Assembly: GCA_910586735.1 (NCBI GenBank)
Contig: CAJUJW010000036.1
Location: 1-25,040, forward strand
Length of the DNA: 25,040 nt
DNA from: an uncultured Oscillibacter sp.
Lineage (GTDB): Bacteria > Bacillota > Clostridia > Oscillospirales > Oscillospiraceae
Direction: 5' to 3'
Below are positions 8,246-18,147 of the stretch, one piece after another; the stretch's first letter is position 1, and every line of letters starts with the position of its first letter. A model generated the notes under the pieces. It was not told the DNA's origin and searched no databases. It was given only the letters and a program-made list of their open reading frames with translations. Position numbers and translations under genes: made by a program.

Positions 8246-8261
8246 TGGACAATTGTCAATT
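8246..8261. repeat. Short ATTGTCAATT-type repeat fragment
   Basis: The segment contains the perfect 10-bp palindrome GACAATTGTC (8248-8257) and shares the TGGACAAT and TGTCAAT words with the heptamer array at 18204-18238. It lies in the 45-base gap between the YdcF-like gene and the flavodoxin gene. Confidence 0.4.
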
Positions 8262-9041
8262 TTAATTCGTGTCCAGCAGGGCGGTCTTCACCAGAGCGAA
8301 AGCCTCCCTCAAATAGTAGTTCGCCGTCAGCCACCACCAGGGCAGCTCAGCCGGCACGTCAATGATGCGCAGTCCCTGCCTCTGGGCGATCATGTGAGTC
8401 CGGAAGCAGTGGAAGTCGTTGGTCACTACGGCGACGACGGCCGTCTCCGTGTCCAGGCCGTATTCCTCCAGCAGGGCCTTGGAGAACCGGAAGTTCTCCG
8501 CCGTGCTGGTGGACCGGTCCTCCAGCAGATACCGCCGGTTGGCCTCCTCGCTGTTGGTCCACAGCGCCCGGCGCATGGCCTCCGCCTCGGTGATTCTTTC
8601 ACCGGGGCCCTGCCCGCCGGAGAGGACCACCGGCACGTCCGGGTGCTTCTGGAGGTACGCCGCCGCCGCGTTGATGCGGCTTTGCAAAGCCGCCGAGGGC
8701 GTCTCGCCGTTGACCCCGGCCCCCAGGACAATGACCGCGTCCACAGGAATGTCGGAGTTGTCCGCCTCCCCATGGCGGAGGAGCAGACACTCAATGAAAA
8801 TCAGGCTCACGACGCCCAGGGTCAGCCCGCACAAGAATACCCGGTAACAGATGTTCCCGGTCCGGGACCGTTTCGCCCACCGGGCCAGCAGCTCCCAGGC
8901 AAGCCAAACCCCCAGGCACCCCCACAGGAAATACCCGGTAAAGCGTATCCCAACGGGGACCAGCACCAGCGCCAGCCCCGCCGCCGCCAGGGCAATCTGT
9001 CCCCACCGGAGGACCATCCTCCCCATCCGTTCATTATCCAT
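8262..9041 (-). CDS. YdcF/SanA-like DUF218 membrane protein
   Basis: A 259-aa protein with about three N-terminal hydrophobic segments (roughly residues 12-33, 35-53 and 67-87) followed by a DUF218 domain. Family motifs are clear: VDAVIVLGAGVNG, LSGGQGPGERITEAEAMRR, DRSTSTAENF and TNDFHCFRTHMIA. DUF218 proteins (YdcF, SanA, ElyC) are envelope-associated with poorly defined biochemistry; ElyC and SanA affect peptidoglycan and envelope integrity in enterobacteria. The ATG at 9041 overlaps the ABC-F stop (ATGGATAA), indicating translational coupling. Proximity to murF and ddl fits an envelope role, but that is inference. Confidence 0.85.
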   Translation of the reverse strand: MDNERMGRMVLRWGQIALAAAGLALVLVPVGIRFTGYFLWGCLGVWLAWELLARWAKRSRTGNICYRVFLCGLTLGVVSLIFIECLLLRHGEADNSDIPVDAVIVLGAGVNGETPSAALQSRINAAAAYLQKHPDVPVVLSGGQGPGERITEAEAMRRALWTNSEEANRRYLLEDRSTSTAENFRFSKALLEEYGLDTETAVVAVVTNDFHCFRTHMIAQRQGLRIIDVPAELPWWWLTANYYLREAFALVKTALLDTN

Positions 9042-10935
9042 TTTCCCCGGCCTCTTCACTGAGCTGTTCCCACTTCTCATAAAGCGCGTCCAGCTCCGCC
9101 TGAGCGGTCTCCCGCTCCTCGGTCAAGGCCGTCAGCTTTTCGTAGTCACAGGCGGCGGCCTCCATGTCCGCCTCCAGGGCGCTGATTCGCTCCTCCGCCT
9201 TGGCGATATCCCGCTCGCAGATGGTCAGCTGCCGCCGGGCGTTCTGCTGGGCCCGGTTGCCCCGGACGGGGCGCTCGGCCTTCTCCTTGACCGGCTTGGG
9301 CGGCTCGGCCTTCGCCGCCTCCTCCTGGGCCTTCATCTGCCGGTACTGGGCGAAGCCGCAGGGGTAGTCCGTGATGGTCCCCTCCGCCAGTTCCCAGATG
9401 CGGGTGGCGAAGCGGTTGATGAAATACCGGTCGTGGCTGACGAACAGCAGCGTCCCGTCGTAGCTTTCCACCGCCTCCTCAATCCACTCCCTGGAGGCGA
9501 TATCCAGGTGGTTGGTGGGCTCGTCCAAAATCAGGAAGTTGACCTCCCCGTCCATGAGCATGCAAAGGCGCAGGCGGCTCTGCTCCCCGCCGGAGAGGAC
9601 GGACACGGGCTTGAACACGTCCTCTCCCCGGAAGTCGTAGGCCGCCAGGCGGTTCCGGGCGCTCTGGGCGGAGAGGCCCCGCTTGGAGGCCATCATGTTC
9701 TCCACCAGATTCCAGTCCGGGTGGTCGAAGTGAATGATCTGGGGCAGGTAGGCCGGCTTGGCCTGGAGCCCCAGCTTGACCCGCCCCTCGTCGGGGTACA
9801 GCTCTCCCATAATCAGCTTGATGAGGGTGGACTTCCCCGTCCCGTTGTCCCCGATGAGGGCGATGCGCTCGCCCCCCTCGATTTTCAGGGTGATGTTGTC
9901 GAACAGGTGCTTGTCCCCGTAGGACTTGGCCAGGTTTCGTATCCCCAGCATCTCGTCCCCGTGGAACTCGGCGGTGGAAAACCGGGCGTCCATCTTCCGG
10001 GCCTTGGTGGGCTTGGCGGTGGTGCGCATGCGCTCAATCCGCCGCTCGATGTTGATGGCCCGGCGGTAGGTCTTGTCCATGCCCTGGAAGGCCCAGAGGC
10101 GCAGCTGGTCCGCAGCCCGCTCCAGCTGCTCAATTTTGGCCTGTTCCTTCTGGTACTGCTTCAGGCGCTCCTGATAGCGGCGCTCCTTCTCCACGGCGTA
10201 AAAGCTGTAGTTCCCGCTGTAGAACTCCGCCTTTCCGTTTTCAATCTCGATGACCCGCGTCACCACCCGGTCCAGGAAATAGCGGTCGTGGGAGATGGCC
10301 ACCACGGTGCCGTGAAAACCCCGGATATACTCCTCCAGCCACTCCGTGGCGTGGAGATCCAGGTGGTTGGTGGGCTCGTCCAACAGCAGAATGTCCGTGT
10401 CCTCCAGGATGAGCCGCCCCAGGTTCACCCGGGTCTTCTCCCCTCCGGAGAGGCTGTCAAAGAGCTGTTCCCGCATTTCCGGGGGAATGGAGAGGCCGTT
10501 TGCGATTTTGTTGACGGCCACGTCGGTGTCATAGCCCCCGAATACCTCGAACCGCTCGGAGAGGGACCCGTAGCGCCGCAGCAAGGCCGGGTCCGTCTCC
10601 CCCGCCGCCATGCGGCCCTCCAAGGTCTCCATCTCCCCGGCCAGGCTCTCCAGGCGCTGAAAGGCGGACCGCAGCACGTCCTCCACGGTGTACCCCGCCG
10701 GGTAGACGGGAATCTGGGAGATGAGGCCCAGCCGGTGGCCGGAGGCCACGGTGATCTGACCCTCGTCGTGGTCCAGCTCTCCCGTCAATATGCGAAAGAG
10801 GGTGGTTTTGCCCGCGCCGTTCCGGCCCAGCAGGCCCACCCGTTCCCCCTGGTCAATCTGAAAGGTCAGGCCGTCCAGGACGTTGTGCCCCACCTCGAAG
10901 GACTTGACCAGGGAGCTGATCTGTATCTCAATCAT
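9034..10935 (-). CDS. ABC-F family ATPase (translation-associated)
   Basis: A 633-aa protein with two ABC ATPase domains and no membrane segments, the hallmark of ABC-F proteins, which bind the ribosomal E site. Domain 1 has Walker A GRNGAGKTT (37-45), signature LSGGEKT (162-168) and DEPTNHLD (186-193). The charged interdomain linker (about 245-325, the P-site tRNA interaction motif) is rich in Arg, Lys and Gln. Domain 2 has GDNGTGKST (362-370), LSGGEQS (447-453) and DEPTNHLD (471-478). A C-terminal extension from about 560 is a probable coiled coil, as in Uup and YfmR/YkpA-type members. Antibiotic resistance cannot be excluded, but the housekeeping operon suggests a cellular translation factor. 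It begins 25 bases after murF. Confidence 0.93.
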   Translation of the reverse strand: MIEIQISSLVKSFEVGHNVLDGLTFQIDQGERVGLLGRNGAGKTTLFRILTGELDHDEGQITVASGHRLGLISQIPVYPAGYTVEDVLRSAFQRLESLAGEMETLEGRMAAGETDPALLRRYGSLSERFEVFGGYDTDVAVNKIANGLSIPPEMREQLFDSLSGGEKTRVNLGRLILEDTDILLLDEPTNHLDLHATEWLEEYIRGFHGTVVAISHDRYFLDRVVTRVIEIENGKAEFYSGNYSFYAVEKERRYQERLKQYQKEQAKIEQLERAADQLRLWAFQGMDKTYRRAINIERRIERMRTTAKPTKARKMDARFSTAEFHGDEMLGIRNLAKSYGDKHLFDNITLKIEGGERIALIGDNGTGKSTLIKLIMGELYPDEGRVKLGLQAKPAYLPQIIHFDHPDWNLVENMMASKRGLSAQSARNRLAAYDFRGEDVFKPVSVLSGGEQSRLRLCMLMDGEVNFLILDEPTNHLDIASREWIEEAVESYDGTLLFVSHDRYFINRFATRIWELAEGTITDYPCGFAQYRQMKAQEEAAKAEPPKPVKEKAERPVRGNRAQQNARRQLTICERDIAKAEERISALEADMEAAACDYEKLTALTEERETAQAELDALYEKWEQLSEEAGENG

Positions 10936-10960
10936 AGTATTCCGCCGTTCATTCTCCAGT

Positions 10961-12334
10961 TTACGTCTCTTGCAGCCGCTCTACCAGCCACCCGAATTTC
11001 ATGGCGTGGGAAGCCTTCACCAGCATCACGGCGCCCGGCCCCAGCTGCCGCCGGAGTTCCGGCAGGGCCTCCTCCTTAGTGGGGAAGTACAGCACGGAGC
11101 CGCCGCTCTGGGCCACGCCGTCGGCGATTTTCCCCGCCCGGTCCCCGCTGCCGATGGCGAACACCAGGTCGATCCCCAGCATGGAGGCCAGGGCCCCCAT
11201 GTTGTAGTGGGCCCGGTTCCCGATGGCCCCCAGCTCGCCCATGTCCCCCAGGACGGCCACCCGGTTGTCGCACTCCGTCCGGGCCAGAATCTCCAGGGCC
11301 GCCGCCACGGACTGGGGGTTGGCGTTGTAGCAGTCGTCCAGAATCACCCGCCGGCCCGGCAGGCGGAGAACCCGCATCCGGCTTCCCGCCGGGACGTAGG
11401 ACGCCGCGCCCCTGGCGATCTCCTCCCGGCTGAGGCCCAGGGCCTCCCCCACCGCCACGGCGATGGCGGCGGCGTAGGCCATGTGCTCCCCAGGGGCGGG
11501 GATGCTGAGGGGATAGCGGTCCCGTTCCGTCACCACGGCGCAGCTGATGCCCTCCACGCCCCGGTCGGCGATCTCGGTAATTTTGGCCTGGCAGTGCCCG
11601 GACTTGCCGCAGCGCACGGTTCGGAAGGGCTCGGCCACCGTGTCCAGCAGGGCGTCGTCCCCGTTCAGAACGGCCAGGCCGTCCTTTTTCAGGTGGGAGA
11701 AAATCTCGCACTTGGCCCGCAGGATGCCCTCCCGGCTTCCCAGGAACTCAATGTGGGCGTCCCCGATGTTGGAGATGACGGCGATGTCCGGCTTCACCAT
11801 CTCCGTCAGGTACTCGATTTCCCCGAAGTGGTTCATGCCCGTCTCAATGACCGCCGCCTGGTGCTCACTGGTCAGCCCCAGGAGGGTCAGGGGGGTCCCC
11901 ACGTCGTTGTTGTAGTTCTCCGGGGTCTTCCAGACCTTCAGCTTCGCCCCCAGGACGGCGGCCACCATCTCCTTGGTGGTGGTCTTCCCCACGCTGCCGG
12001 TGATCTGAATCACCGGAATCTGGAACTGGTCCCGGTAGGCGGAGGCCAGGGCCTTGAGGGCTAACCGGGTGTCCGGCACCTGAATGTAAAATTTGTCCTT
12101 CCGGAGTTTCTCCGGCACCCGGGCGCAGAGGCACCCCGCCGCGCCGGCTTCCAGGGCGGCGTCAATAAAGTCATGCCCGTCGAACCGCTCTCCCACCCAG
12201 GGCAGAAACAGGCAGCCGGGGGTCAGCGCGCGGCTGTCGGTGCAGACCGCGGTGACGGCGGGGGCGTTTTCTCTGGGGTTCAGCCACACGCCGTCCACGG
12301 CGGCGGCGATCCGGCCAACAGTCATGGGCTCCAT
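10961..12334 (-). CDS. murF: UDP-N-acetylmuramoyl-tripeptide--D-alanyl-D-alanine ligase
   Basis: A 457-aa Mur ligase that adds D-Ala-D-Ala to UDP-MurNAc-tripeptide in the cytoplasm. Visible motifs are the N-terminal TDSRAL and GERFDGHDF segments, the ATP loop ITGSVGKTTTKEM (111-123), NYNNDVGTPL, NIGDAHIEFLGS, and the C-terminal DDCYNANP and VLGDMGELG. Start ATG at 12334 has AGGGAGG eight bases upstream; the in-frame ATG at 12358 lacks a site. It lies downstream of ddl, the enzyme supplying its dipeptide substrate, separated by about 220 bases of repeat-like sequence. Confidence 0.96.
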   Translation of the reverse strand: MEPMTVGRIAAAVDGVWLNPRENAPAVTAVCTDSRALTPGCLFLPWVGERFDGHDFIDAALEAGAAGCLCARVPEKLRKDKFYIQVPDTRLALKALASAYRDQFQIPVIQITGSVGKTTTKEMVAAVLGAKLKVWKTPENYNNDVGTPLTLLGLTSEHQAAVIETGMNHFGEIEYLTEMVKPDIAVISNIGDAHIEFLGSREGILRAKCEIFSHLKKDGLAVLNGDDALLDTVAEPFRTVRCGKSGHCQAKITEIADRGVEGISCAVVTERDRYPLSIPAPGEHMAYAAAIAVAVGEALGLSREEIARGAASYVPAGSRMRVLRLPGRRVILDDCYNANPQSVAAALEILARTECDNRVAVLGDMGELGAIGNRAHYNMGALASMLGIDLVFAIGSGDRAGKIADGVAQSGGSVLYFPTKEEALPELRRQLGPGAVMLVKASHAMKFGWLVERLQET

Positions 12335-12464
12335 TCCATCGTCCTCCCTGCGCCCCATACGGGGGCGCTTTCTATCTTTGTTTACAGTGGTATGTATAGT
12401 AAGCTGTTACTACGTTACCGTGCGACAGGCTTGGTATAGCTCCAGGCCACAGAGCGCGCTAAAG

Positions 12465-12557
12465 TTCTTTTGGTTACTTTTCCCCTTCGGGGACGTACTC
12501 CACTAAGATTTTGCTGCGCAAAATCAAGTGTCGTTACAGTCTTTCAAGAAAAGTAAC
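12465..12557. repeat. Interrupted palindromic repeat in the ddl-murF gap
   Basis: GTTACTTTTC (12473-12482) is perfectly inverted as GAAAAGTAAC (12548-12557). Between the arms lie a CCCC-TTC-GGGG hairpin (12483-12493) and a GATTTTG-CTGCG-CAAAATC hairpin (12508-12526). The right arm ends at the first base of the ddl stop codon. The rest of the 222-base gap (12335-12464) shows no gene; no confident promoter for murF was seen. Confidence 0.55.
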
Positions 12558-13609
12558 TACCGGCGTTGAATCTCTAAGGACAGCCGCACAATCTCCTCGC
12601 ACAAATCCTCGTAGCTCAGGCCCACGGCGGCGGCCTCCTGGGGGACGAAGCTGGTGGGGGTCATCCCCGGCAGGGAGTTGGCCTCCAGGCACCAGAGCTT
12701 CCCGTCCCCGTCCAGTATCATGTCCGTCCGGGAGTAGACCGCCAAACCCAGGCAGCGGTGGACCCGCAGGGCCAGCTCGCCCACGGCGGCGGCCTCCGCC
12801 CCGGTCAGGGGGGCGGGGCAGACCTCTCTCGCCCCGTTCTTCTGGTACTTGGCGGCGTAGTCAAATTCCTTCCCGGCGGGGGTGGTCTCCACGGCGGGCA
12901 GGGCCCGGTCTCCCAGCACCGCCGCCGTCAGCTCCCGGCCATAGATTCGCTCCTCCCAGATGACCTGGCCTCCGTATTGGCGCACCTGAACCAGGGCGTC
13001 CTGCAGCTCCTTCCGGTCCTCCGGCAGGAAGACCCCCAGGGAGGACCCGCCGGTGGTGCATTTCACCACGCAGGGCATGGGCAGCTCCTGGGCCAGGCGG
13101 CAGGCGTCGCCCTCCTGGTACTCCAGAAGGCCCCACCTGGGCGTGGGGACGCCGCAGGCGTCCATCACCCGCTTGGCCACCGCCTTGTCCATGGCTACGC
13201 CGGAAGACAGATAGCCCGACCCGGTGTAGGGCACGCCCAAAAGCTCCAGGGCGGCCTGGACCCTTCCGTCCTCCCCGTCCCGGCCATGGAGGCCCAGAAA
13301 CACGATGTCCGCCAGCTGGCAGAGCTCCAGCACGCCCGGCCCGAAGACCCGGGCGCTCTGGTCCCGCCGGCTCCGCCGGACGGTCTCCAGGTCCGGGGCT
13401 TTCACCTCGATTTTCGCCTCGGGACACAGGCCGTCCGCCGCGTCAAAGAGGGCCTCCAGGCTTGCTGGGATCTCCTCCAGCCCTAAAAACAAATCTACCA
13501 GAATGGCCCGGTGGCCCCGCCGGCGCAGCGCCCGGCAGATGCCGGTGCCCGTCACCAGGGAGACGGCCCGCTCAGGGGAGAGTCCCCCGGCCAGTACGAC
13601 AATCTTCAT
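12557..13609 (-). CDS. ddl: D-alanine--D-alanine ligase
   Basis: A 350-aa ATP-grasp enzyme that joins two D-alanines for peptidoglycan. Motifs are VVLAGGLSPERAVSL at the N-terminus, LGLHGRDGEDGRVQ, YTGSGYLSSGVAMDK, the glycine-rich ATP loop KCTTGGSSLGVF, EERIYGRELTAAVLG, and the C-terminal EANSLPGMTPTSF in the metal- and product-binding region. The chemistry supports D-Ala-D-Ala; substrate specificity (D-Ala versus D-Ser or D-Lac) was not determined. ATG at 13609 follows a GGAGG site. First gene of the minus-strand block. Confidence 0.95.
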   Translation of the reverse strand: MKIVVLAGGLSPERAVSLVTGTGICRALRRRGHRAILVDLFLGLEEIPASLEALFDAADGLCPEAKIEVKAPDLETVRRSRRDQSARVFGPGVLELCQLADIVFLGLHGRDGEDGRVQAALELLGVPYTGSGYLSSGVAMDKAVAKRVMDACGVPTPRWGLLEYQEGDACRLAQELPMPCVVKCTTGGSSLGVFLPEDRKELQDALVQVRQYGGQVIWEERIYGRELTAAVLGDRALPAVETTPAGKEFDYAAKYQKNGAREVCPAPLTGAEAAAVGELALRVHRCLGLAVYSRTDMILDGDGKLWCLEANSLPGMTPTSFVPQEAAAVGLSYEDLCEEIVRLSLEIQRR

Positions 13610-13657
13610 GCAATATCCTCCAGAGATGGTTCAGTCCTATACCAATATTTTCATCTT

Positions 13658-13684
13658 ATTATAATCCGTTATAGTTTAGCACAA
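13658..13684 (-). promoter_or_regulatory. Probable promoter of ddl
   Basis: On the minus strand a perfect TATAAT (13663-13658) lies about 50 bases before the ddl start, in an AT-rich stretch. The best -35 is TTGTGC (13684-13679) at a short 15-base spacing, or CTTGTG at 16, so the -35 assignment is weak. Confidence 0.5.
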
Positions 13685-13749
13685 GCGGCCCGTGAATACA
13701 ACCGGGAAAACGCTTTTTTTACATTCCGCCCCCAAACGGACAAAAGGGC

Positions 13750-13780
13750 TTGACATGGACCGTACTCCATGTGATACACT
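13750..13780 (+). promoter_or_regulatory. MerR-family-type promoter/operator upstream of the DUF362 gene
   Basis: TTGACA (13750-13755) and TACACT (13775-13780) are separated by 19 bases, the over-long spacer typical of MerR-regulated promoters. The spacer region carries the perfect dyad ACATGGA-N6-TCCATGT (13753-13772), which begins within the -35. About 58 bases separate the -10 from the DUF362 start codon. Confidence 0.65.
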
Positions 13781-13838
13781 GTGTGCCAAACGACCTGTTA
13801 GAAAACCTGAACTACAACCGAAAAGGAGAGCGATCACG

Positions 13839-14960
13839 ATGACTGAGACATCCAAGGTCTATTTCGCGGACTTCCGCTGCCCCAGCTGGCGGGAGAACCT
13901 GCCCCAGAAGCTGGCCCGGCTGATGATGACCGCCGGGTTCGGGGACATCGACATGGAGGACAAATACGTCGCCATCAAAATGCACTTCGGCGAGCCGGGG
14001 AACCTGGCCTACCTGCGGCCCAACTGGGCCCGGGCCGTGGCGGACCTGGTGAAGTCCCAGGGGGGCCACCCCTTCCTGACAGACTGCAACACGTTGTACG
14101 TGGGCGGGCGGAAGAACGCCCTGGATCACCTGGAGTCCGCCTATGTCAACGGCTTCACCCCCTACTCCACCGGCTGTCACGTCATCATCGCCGACGGGCT
14201 GAAGGGAACCGACGAGGTCCTGGTCCCCGTGGAGGGCGGCGAGTACGTGAAGGAGGCCAAAATCGGCCGGGCTGTCATGGACGCGGACGTGTTCGTCTCC
14301 CTCACCCACTTCAAGGGCCACGAGCAGGCCGGCATGGGCGGGGCCCTGAAAAACATCGGCATGGGCTGCGGAAGCCGGGCGGGCAAGATGGAGCAGCACA
14401 ACTCCGGCAAGCCCTTTGTCAAGGAAAAGAAGTGTATCGGCTGCAAAGCCTGCGCCAGAATCTGCGCCCACGGCGCGCCCCAGTTCTCACCCGAAGGGAA
14501 AGCCTCCATCGACACAGACAAGTGCGTGGGCTGCGGCCGCTGCCTGGCGGTCTGCCCCAAGGACGCCATCGAATGCCTCTATGACGAGGCCCCCACCGTC
14601 CTGAACTACAAAATTGCCGAGTACACCAAGGCCGTGGTGGCCGGGCGGCCCTGCTTCCACGTGTCCCTGGTGATGGACATCTCCCCCAACTGCGACTGCC
14701 ACGGGGAAAACGACGTGCCTATCGCCGCCGACGTGGGCATGTTCGCCTCCTTCGACCCCGTGGCCCTGGACCAGGCCTGCGCCGACGCGGTGGTCTCCCA
14801 GGCCCCGCAGCCGAATTCTGTTCTCTTTGACGAGGGCTTCGACTGCTCCTGCGGCGACGTGTTCCAGGCCGCCCACCCGGACACGCACTGGCAGTCCTGC
14901 CTGGAGCACGCGGAAAAGCTGGGCCTGGGCACCCGGAAGTATAAGCTGATTAAAATCTGA
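13839..14960 (+). CDS. DUF362 domain protein with two [4Fe-4S] ferredoxin motifs
   Basis: A 373-aa protein. The N-terminal ~190 residues are a DUF362 domain (KMHFGEPGN, FLTDCNTLY, SLTHFKGHEQAGMGGALKN). A bacterial-type 2[4Fe-4S] module follows (CIGCKACARIC, Cys199-209, and CVGCGRCLAVC, Cys229-239, each followed by a further Cys-Pro or equivalent context), then a C-terminal continuation of DUF362. Such proteins are common in anaerobes; their reaction is unknown, and roles in redox or metal-centre chemistry are only proposed. ATG at 13839 has AAAGGAG about ten bases upstream; the frame is open further 5' but overlaps the promoter. Monocistronic, ending at the repeat-borne hairpin at 14981-15000. 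Confidence 0.88.
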   Translation: MTETSKVYFADFRCPSWRENLPQKLARLMMTAGFGDIDMEDKYVAIKMHFGEPGNLAYLRPNWARAVADLVKSQGGHPFLTDCNTLYVGGRKNALDHLESAYVNGFTPYSTGCHVIIADGLKGTDEVLVPVEGGEYVKEAKIGRAVMDADVFVSLTHFKGHEQAGMGGALKNIGMGCGSRAGKMEQHNSGKPFVKEKKCIGCKACARICAHGAPQFSPEGKASIDTDKCVGCGRCLAVCPKDAIECLYDEAPTVLNYKIAEYTKAVVAGRPCFHVSLVMDISPNCDCHGENDVPIAADVGMFASFDPVALDQACADAVVSQAPQPNSVLFDEGFDCSCGDVFQAAHPDTHWQSCLEHAEKLGLGTRKYKLIKI

Positions 14961-14974
14961 CGAATACACCATTC

Positions 14975-15047
14975 TGTAGGGGCGGACCTGTGTGTCCGCC
15001 CTTTTCTCTTGTCCCGGGCAGGGCGGACACACAGGTCCGCCCCTACA
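14975..15047. repeat. Perfect 27-bp inverted repeat (GTAGGGGCGGAC family), doubling as terminator
   Basis: The arms 14975-15001 and 15021-15047 are exact reverse complements around a 19-base centre. Each arm also self-folds (GGCGGAC-CTGTGT-GTCCGCC, 14981-15000), and the left one is followed by CTTTTCTCTT, so it can terminate the DUF362 transcript 20 bases past its stop. The outer ends match the element at 4787-4872. Confidence 0.8.
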
Positions 15048-15111
15048 TTTCCGGTTCTAACCCGCCCGTCCCCCTCATACAATTCGGTATCACGACCGAG
15101 AGGTGGACAAC

Positions 15112-15720
15112 ATGACGACAAGAAACGAAGTACTGCTGGAGGGTCTGGCCCTGGGAGAGCCGGAGTGGTCCCACGAAAACCACGGGGCGCAGTTTTACCG
15201 GGTCTATCTCCAGGTCCCCCGGCTCAGCGGCCAGGCGGACGTGCTGCCGGTCCTGCTGCCCGGGGCCCTGGCGGCCCAGGCGGCGGAGGGGCGGCTCCTC
15301 CGGGTCCGGGGGCAGCTCCGGTCCTTCAACAACCGCAGCGGCGTGGGCAGCCGCCTGGTGCTGACGGTGTACGCCCAAGCTCTCCAGCCGGGGCTGGACG
15401 AGCCCCAGAACCAGATCACCCTCTCCGGCGCGCTGTGCAAGCCCCCCATTTTCCGCCGGACCCCCCTGGGGCGGAGCATCTGCGATCTGATGCTGGCGGT
15501 GCCCCGGCGCTATGGCCGGGCGGACTATCTGCCGGTTATCGCCTGGGGCCAGCTGGCGGTGAAGGCCAGCCGCCTGGGCGTGGGGGACCCCCTGGCCCTG
15601 GAGGGCCGGGTCCAGAGCCGTACATACCACAAGGTCCTGGAGTCCGGGGAGACGGAGGAGCGGACGGCCTACGAGGTCTCCATGATGCGCATGCTGGACC
15701 CGGAGGACCCGGAGACATAA
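15112..15720 (+). CDS. SSB-like protein with two OB-fold halves
   Basis: This 202-aa protein appears to contain two OB-fold modules. The first spans about residues 5-90 (NEVLLEGLALGEPEWSH to LVLTVYAQAL); the second, about 100-195, has the SSB-type pattern ITLSGAL...RRTPLGRSICDLMLAV...YLPVIAWGQLA...LALEGRVQSR. Single-stranded DNA-binding proteins and the related PriB/primosomal N family share this arrangement, so it may bind ssDNA or RNA. There is no acidic SSB C-terminal tip (it ends DPEDPET), unlike canonical Ssb, so it is probably a paralogue rather than the main SSB. ATG at 15112 is well spaced from GAGAGG; a GTG three codons earlier is too close. Confidence 0.7.
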   Translation: MTTRNEVLLEGLALGEPEWSHENHGAQFYRVYLQVPRLSGQADVLPVLLPGALAAQAAEGRLLRVRGQLRSFNNRSGVGSRLVLTVYAQALQPGLDEPQNQITLSGALCKPPIFRRTPLGRSICDLMLAVPRRYGRADYLPVIAWGQLAVKASRLGVGDPLALEGRVQSRTYHKVLESGETEERTAYEVSMMRMLDPEDPET

Positions 15721-15728
15721 ACGGCGAA

Positions 15729-15761
15729 CAAGGGCCCTCCGCTTTTCGCGGAGGGCCCTTG
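15729..15761. terminator. Hairpin between convergent SSB-like and hppA genes
   Basis: A perfect 14-bp stem (CAAGGGCCCTCCGC, 15729-15742, with its inverse 15748-15761) and a 5-base loop begin eight bases after the SSB-like stop. Neither side has a clean T tract immediately after the stem, so it may act as a bidirectional, U-poor terminator or a 3' stabiliser. Confidence 0.6.
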
Positions 15762-15794
15762 CCGTCAGGGAAAAAAGGAAAATGAAGAAGCTGC

Positions 15795-17915
<2,121 letters not shown>

Positions 17916-17953
17916 AGATTCCACTCCTCCTTTTGGGTTTGTCTTGCTGGGTT

Positions 17954-17990
17954 ATATGCTATATTGTAGCATATTAAAACTTTTTTGCAA
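17954..17990 (-). promoter_or_regulatory. hppA promoter with overlapping dyad
   Basis: On the minus strand TTGCAA (17990-17985), 16 bases and TACAAT (17968-17963) lie about 48 bases before the ATG. The perfect inverted repeat ATATGCTA-N5-TAGCATAT (17954-17974) covers the -10 and probable transcription start, a position suited to a repressor. Confidence 0.6.
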
Positions 17991-18095
17991 TAGACAGGCG
18001 GTGTTTTTCTTACGCAAACGTTGTAATTCTTACAAACTGACAAAAATGTAGTGGCAAATCTAGGCACATTGCTTTACTATCCGGGAAAATTTGCG

Positions 18096-18131
18096 AAAAA
18101 GCGCCCCCGGACGGAGACCGTCCAGAGGCGC
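18096..18131 (-). terminator. Intrinsic terminator downstream of the IseA-like lipoprotein gene
   Basis: Read on the minus strand, a 13-bp stem with two G-U pairs (18131-18119 with 18113-18101), a GTCTC loop and five T (18100-18096). It is 120 bases past the lipoprotein stop, beyond the heptamer repeat. Confidence 0.75.
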
Positions 18132-18147
18132 AGCGTTTCCTATCAGT

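Noticed and set aside
9034..10935. ABC-F protein as an antibiotic-resistance determinant
   Set aside because: Housekeeping gene context and native composition; no resistance-type linker can be asserted from the sequence alone.
8851..11079. Long plus-strand open frame opposite the ABC-F gene
   Set aside because: Low-complexity shadow translation; the opposite strand encodes an intact ABC-F protein. The same applies to long frames opposite hppA, the solute-binding protein and the kinase.
13692..13838. N-terminal extension of the DUF362 protein
   Set aside because: The frame is open, but it contains the promoter region and lacks a ribosome site; the ATG at 13839 has both spacing and family-like N-terminus.
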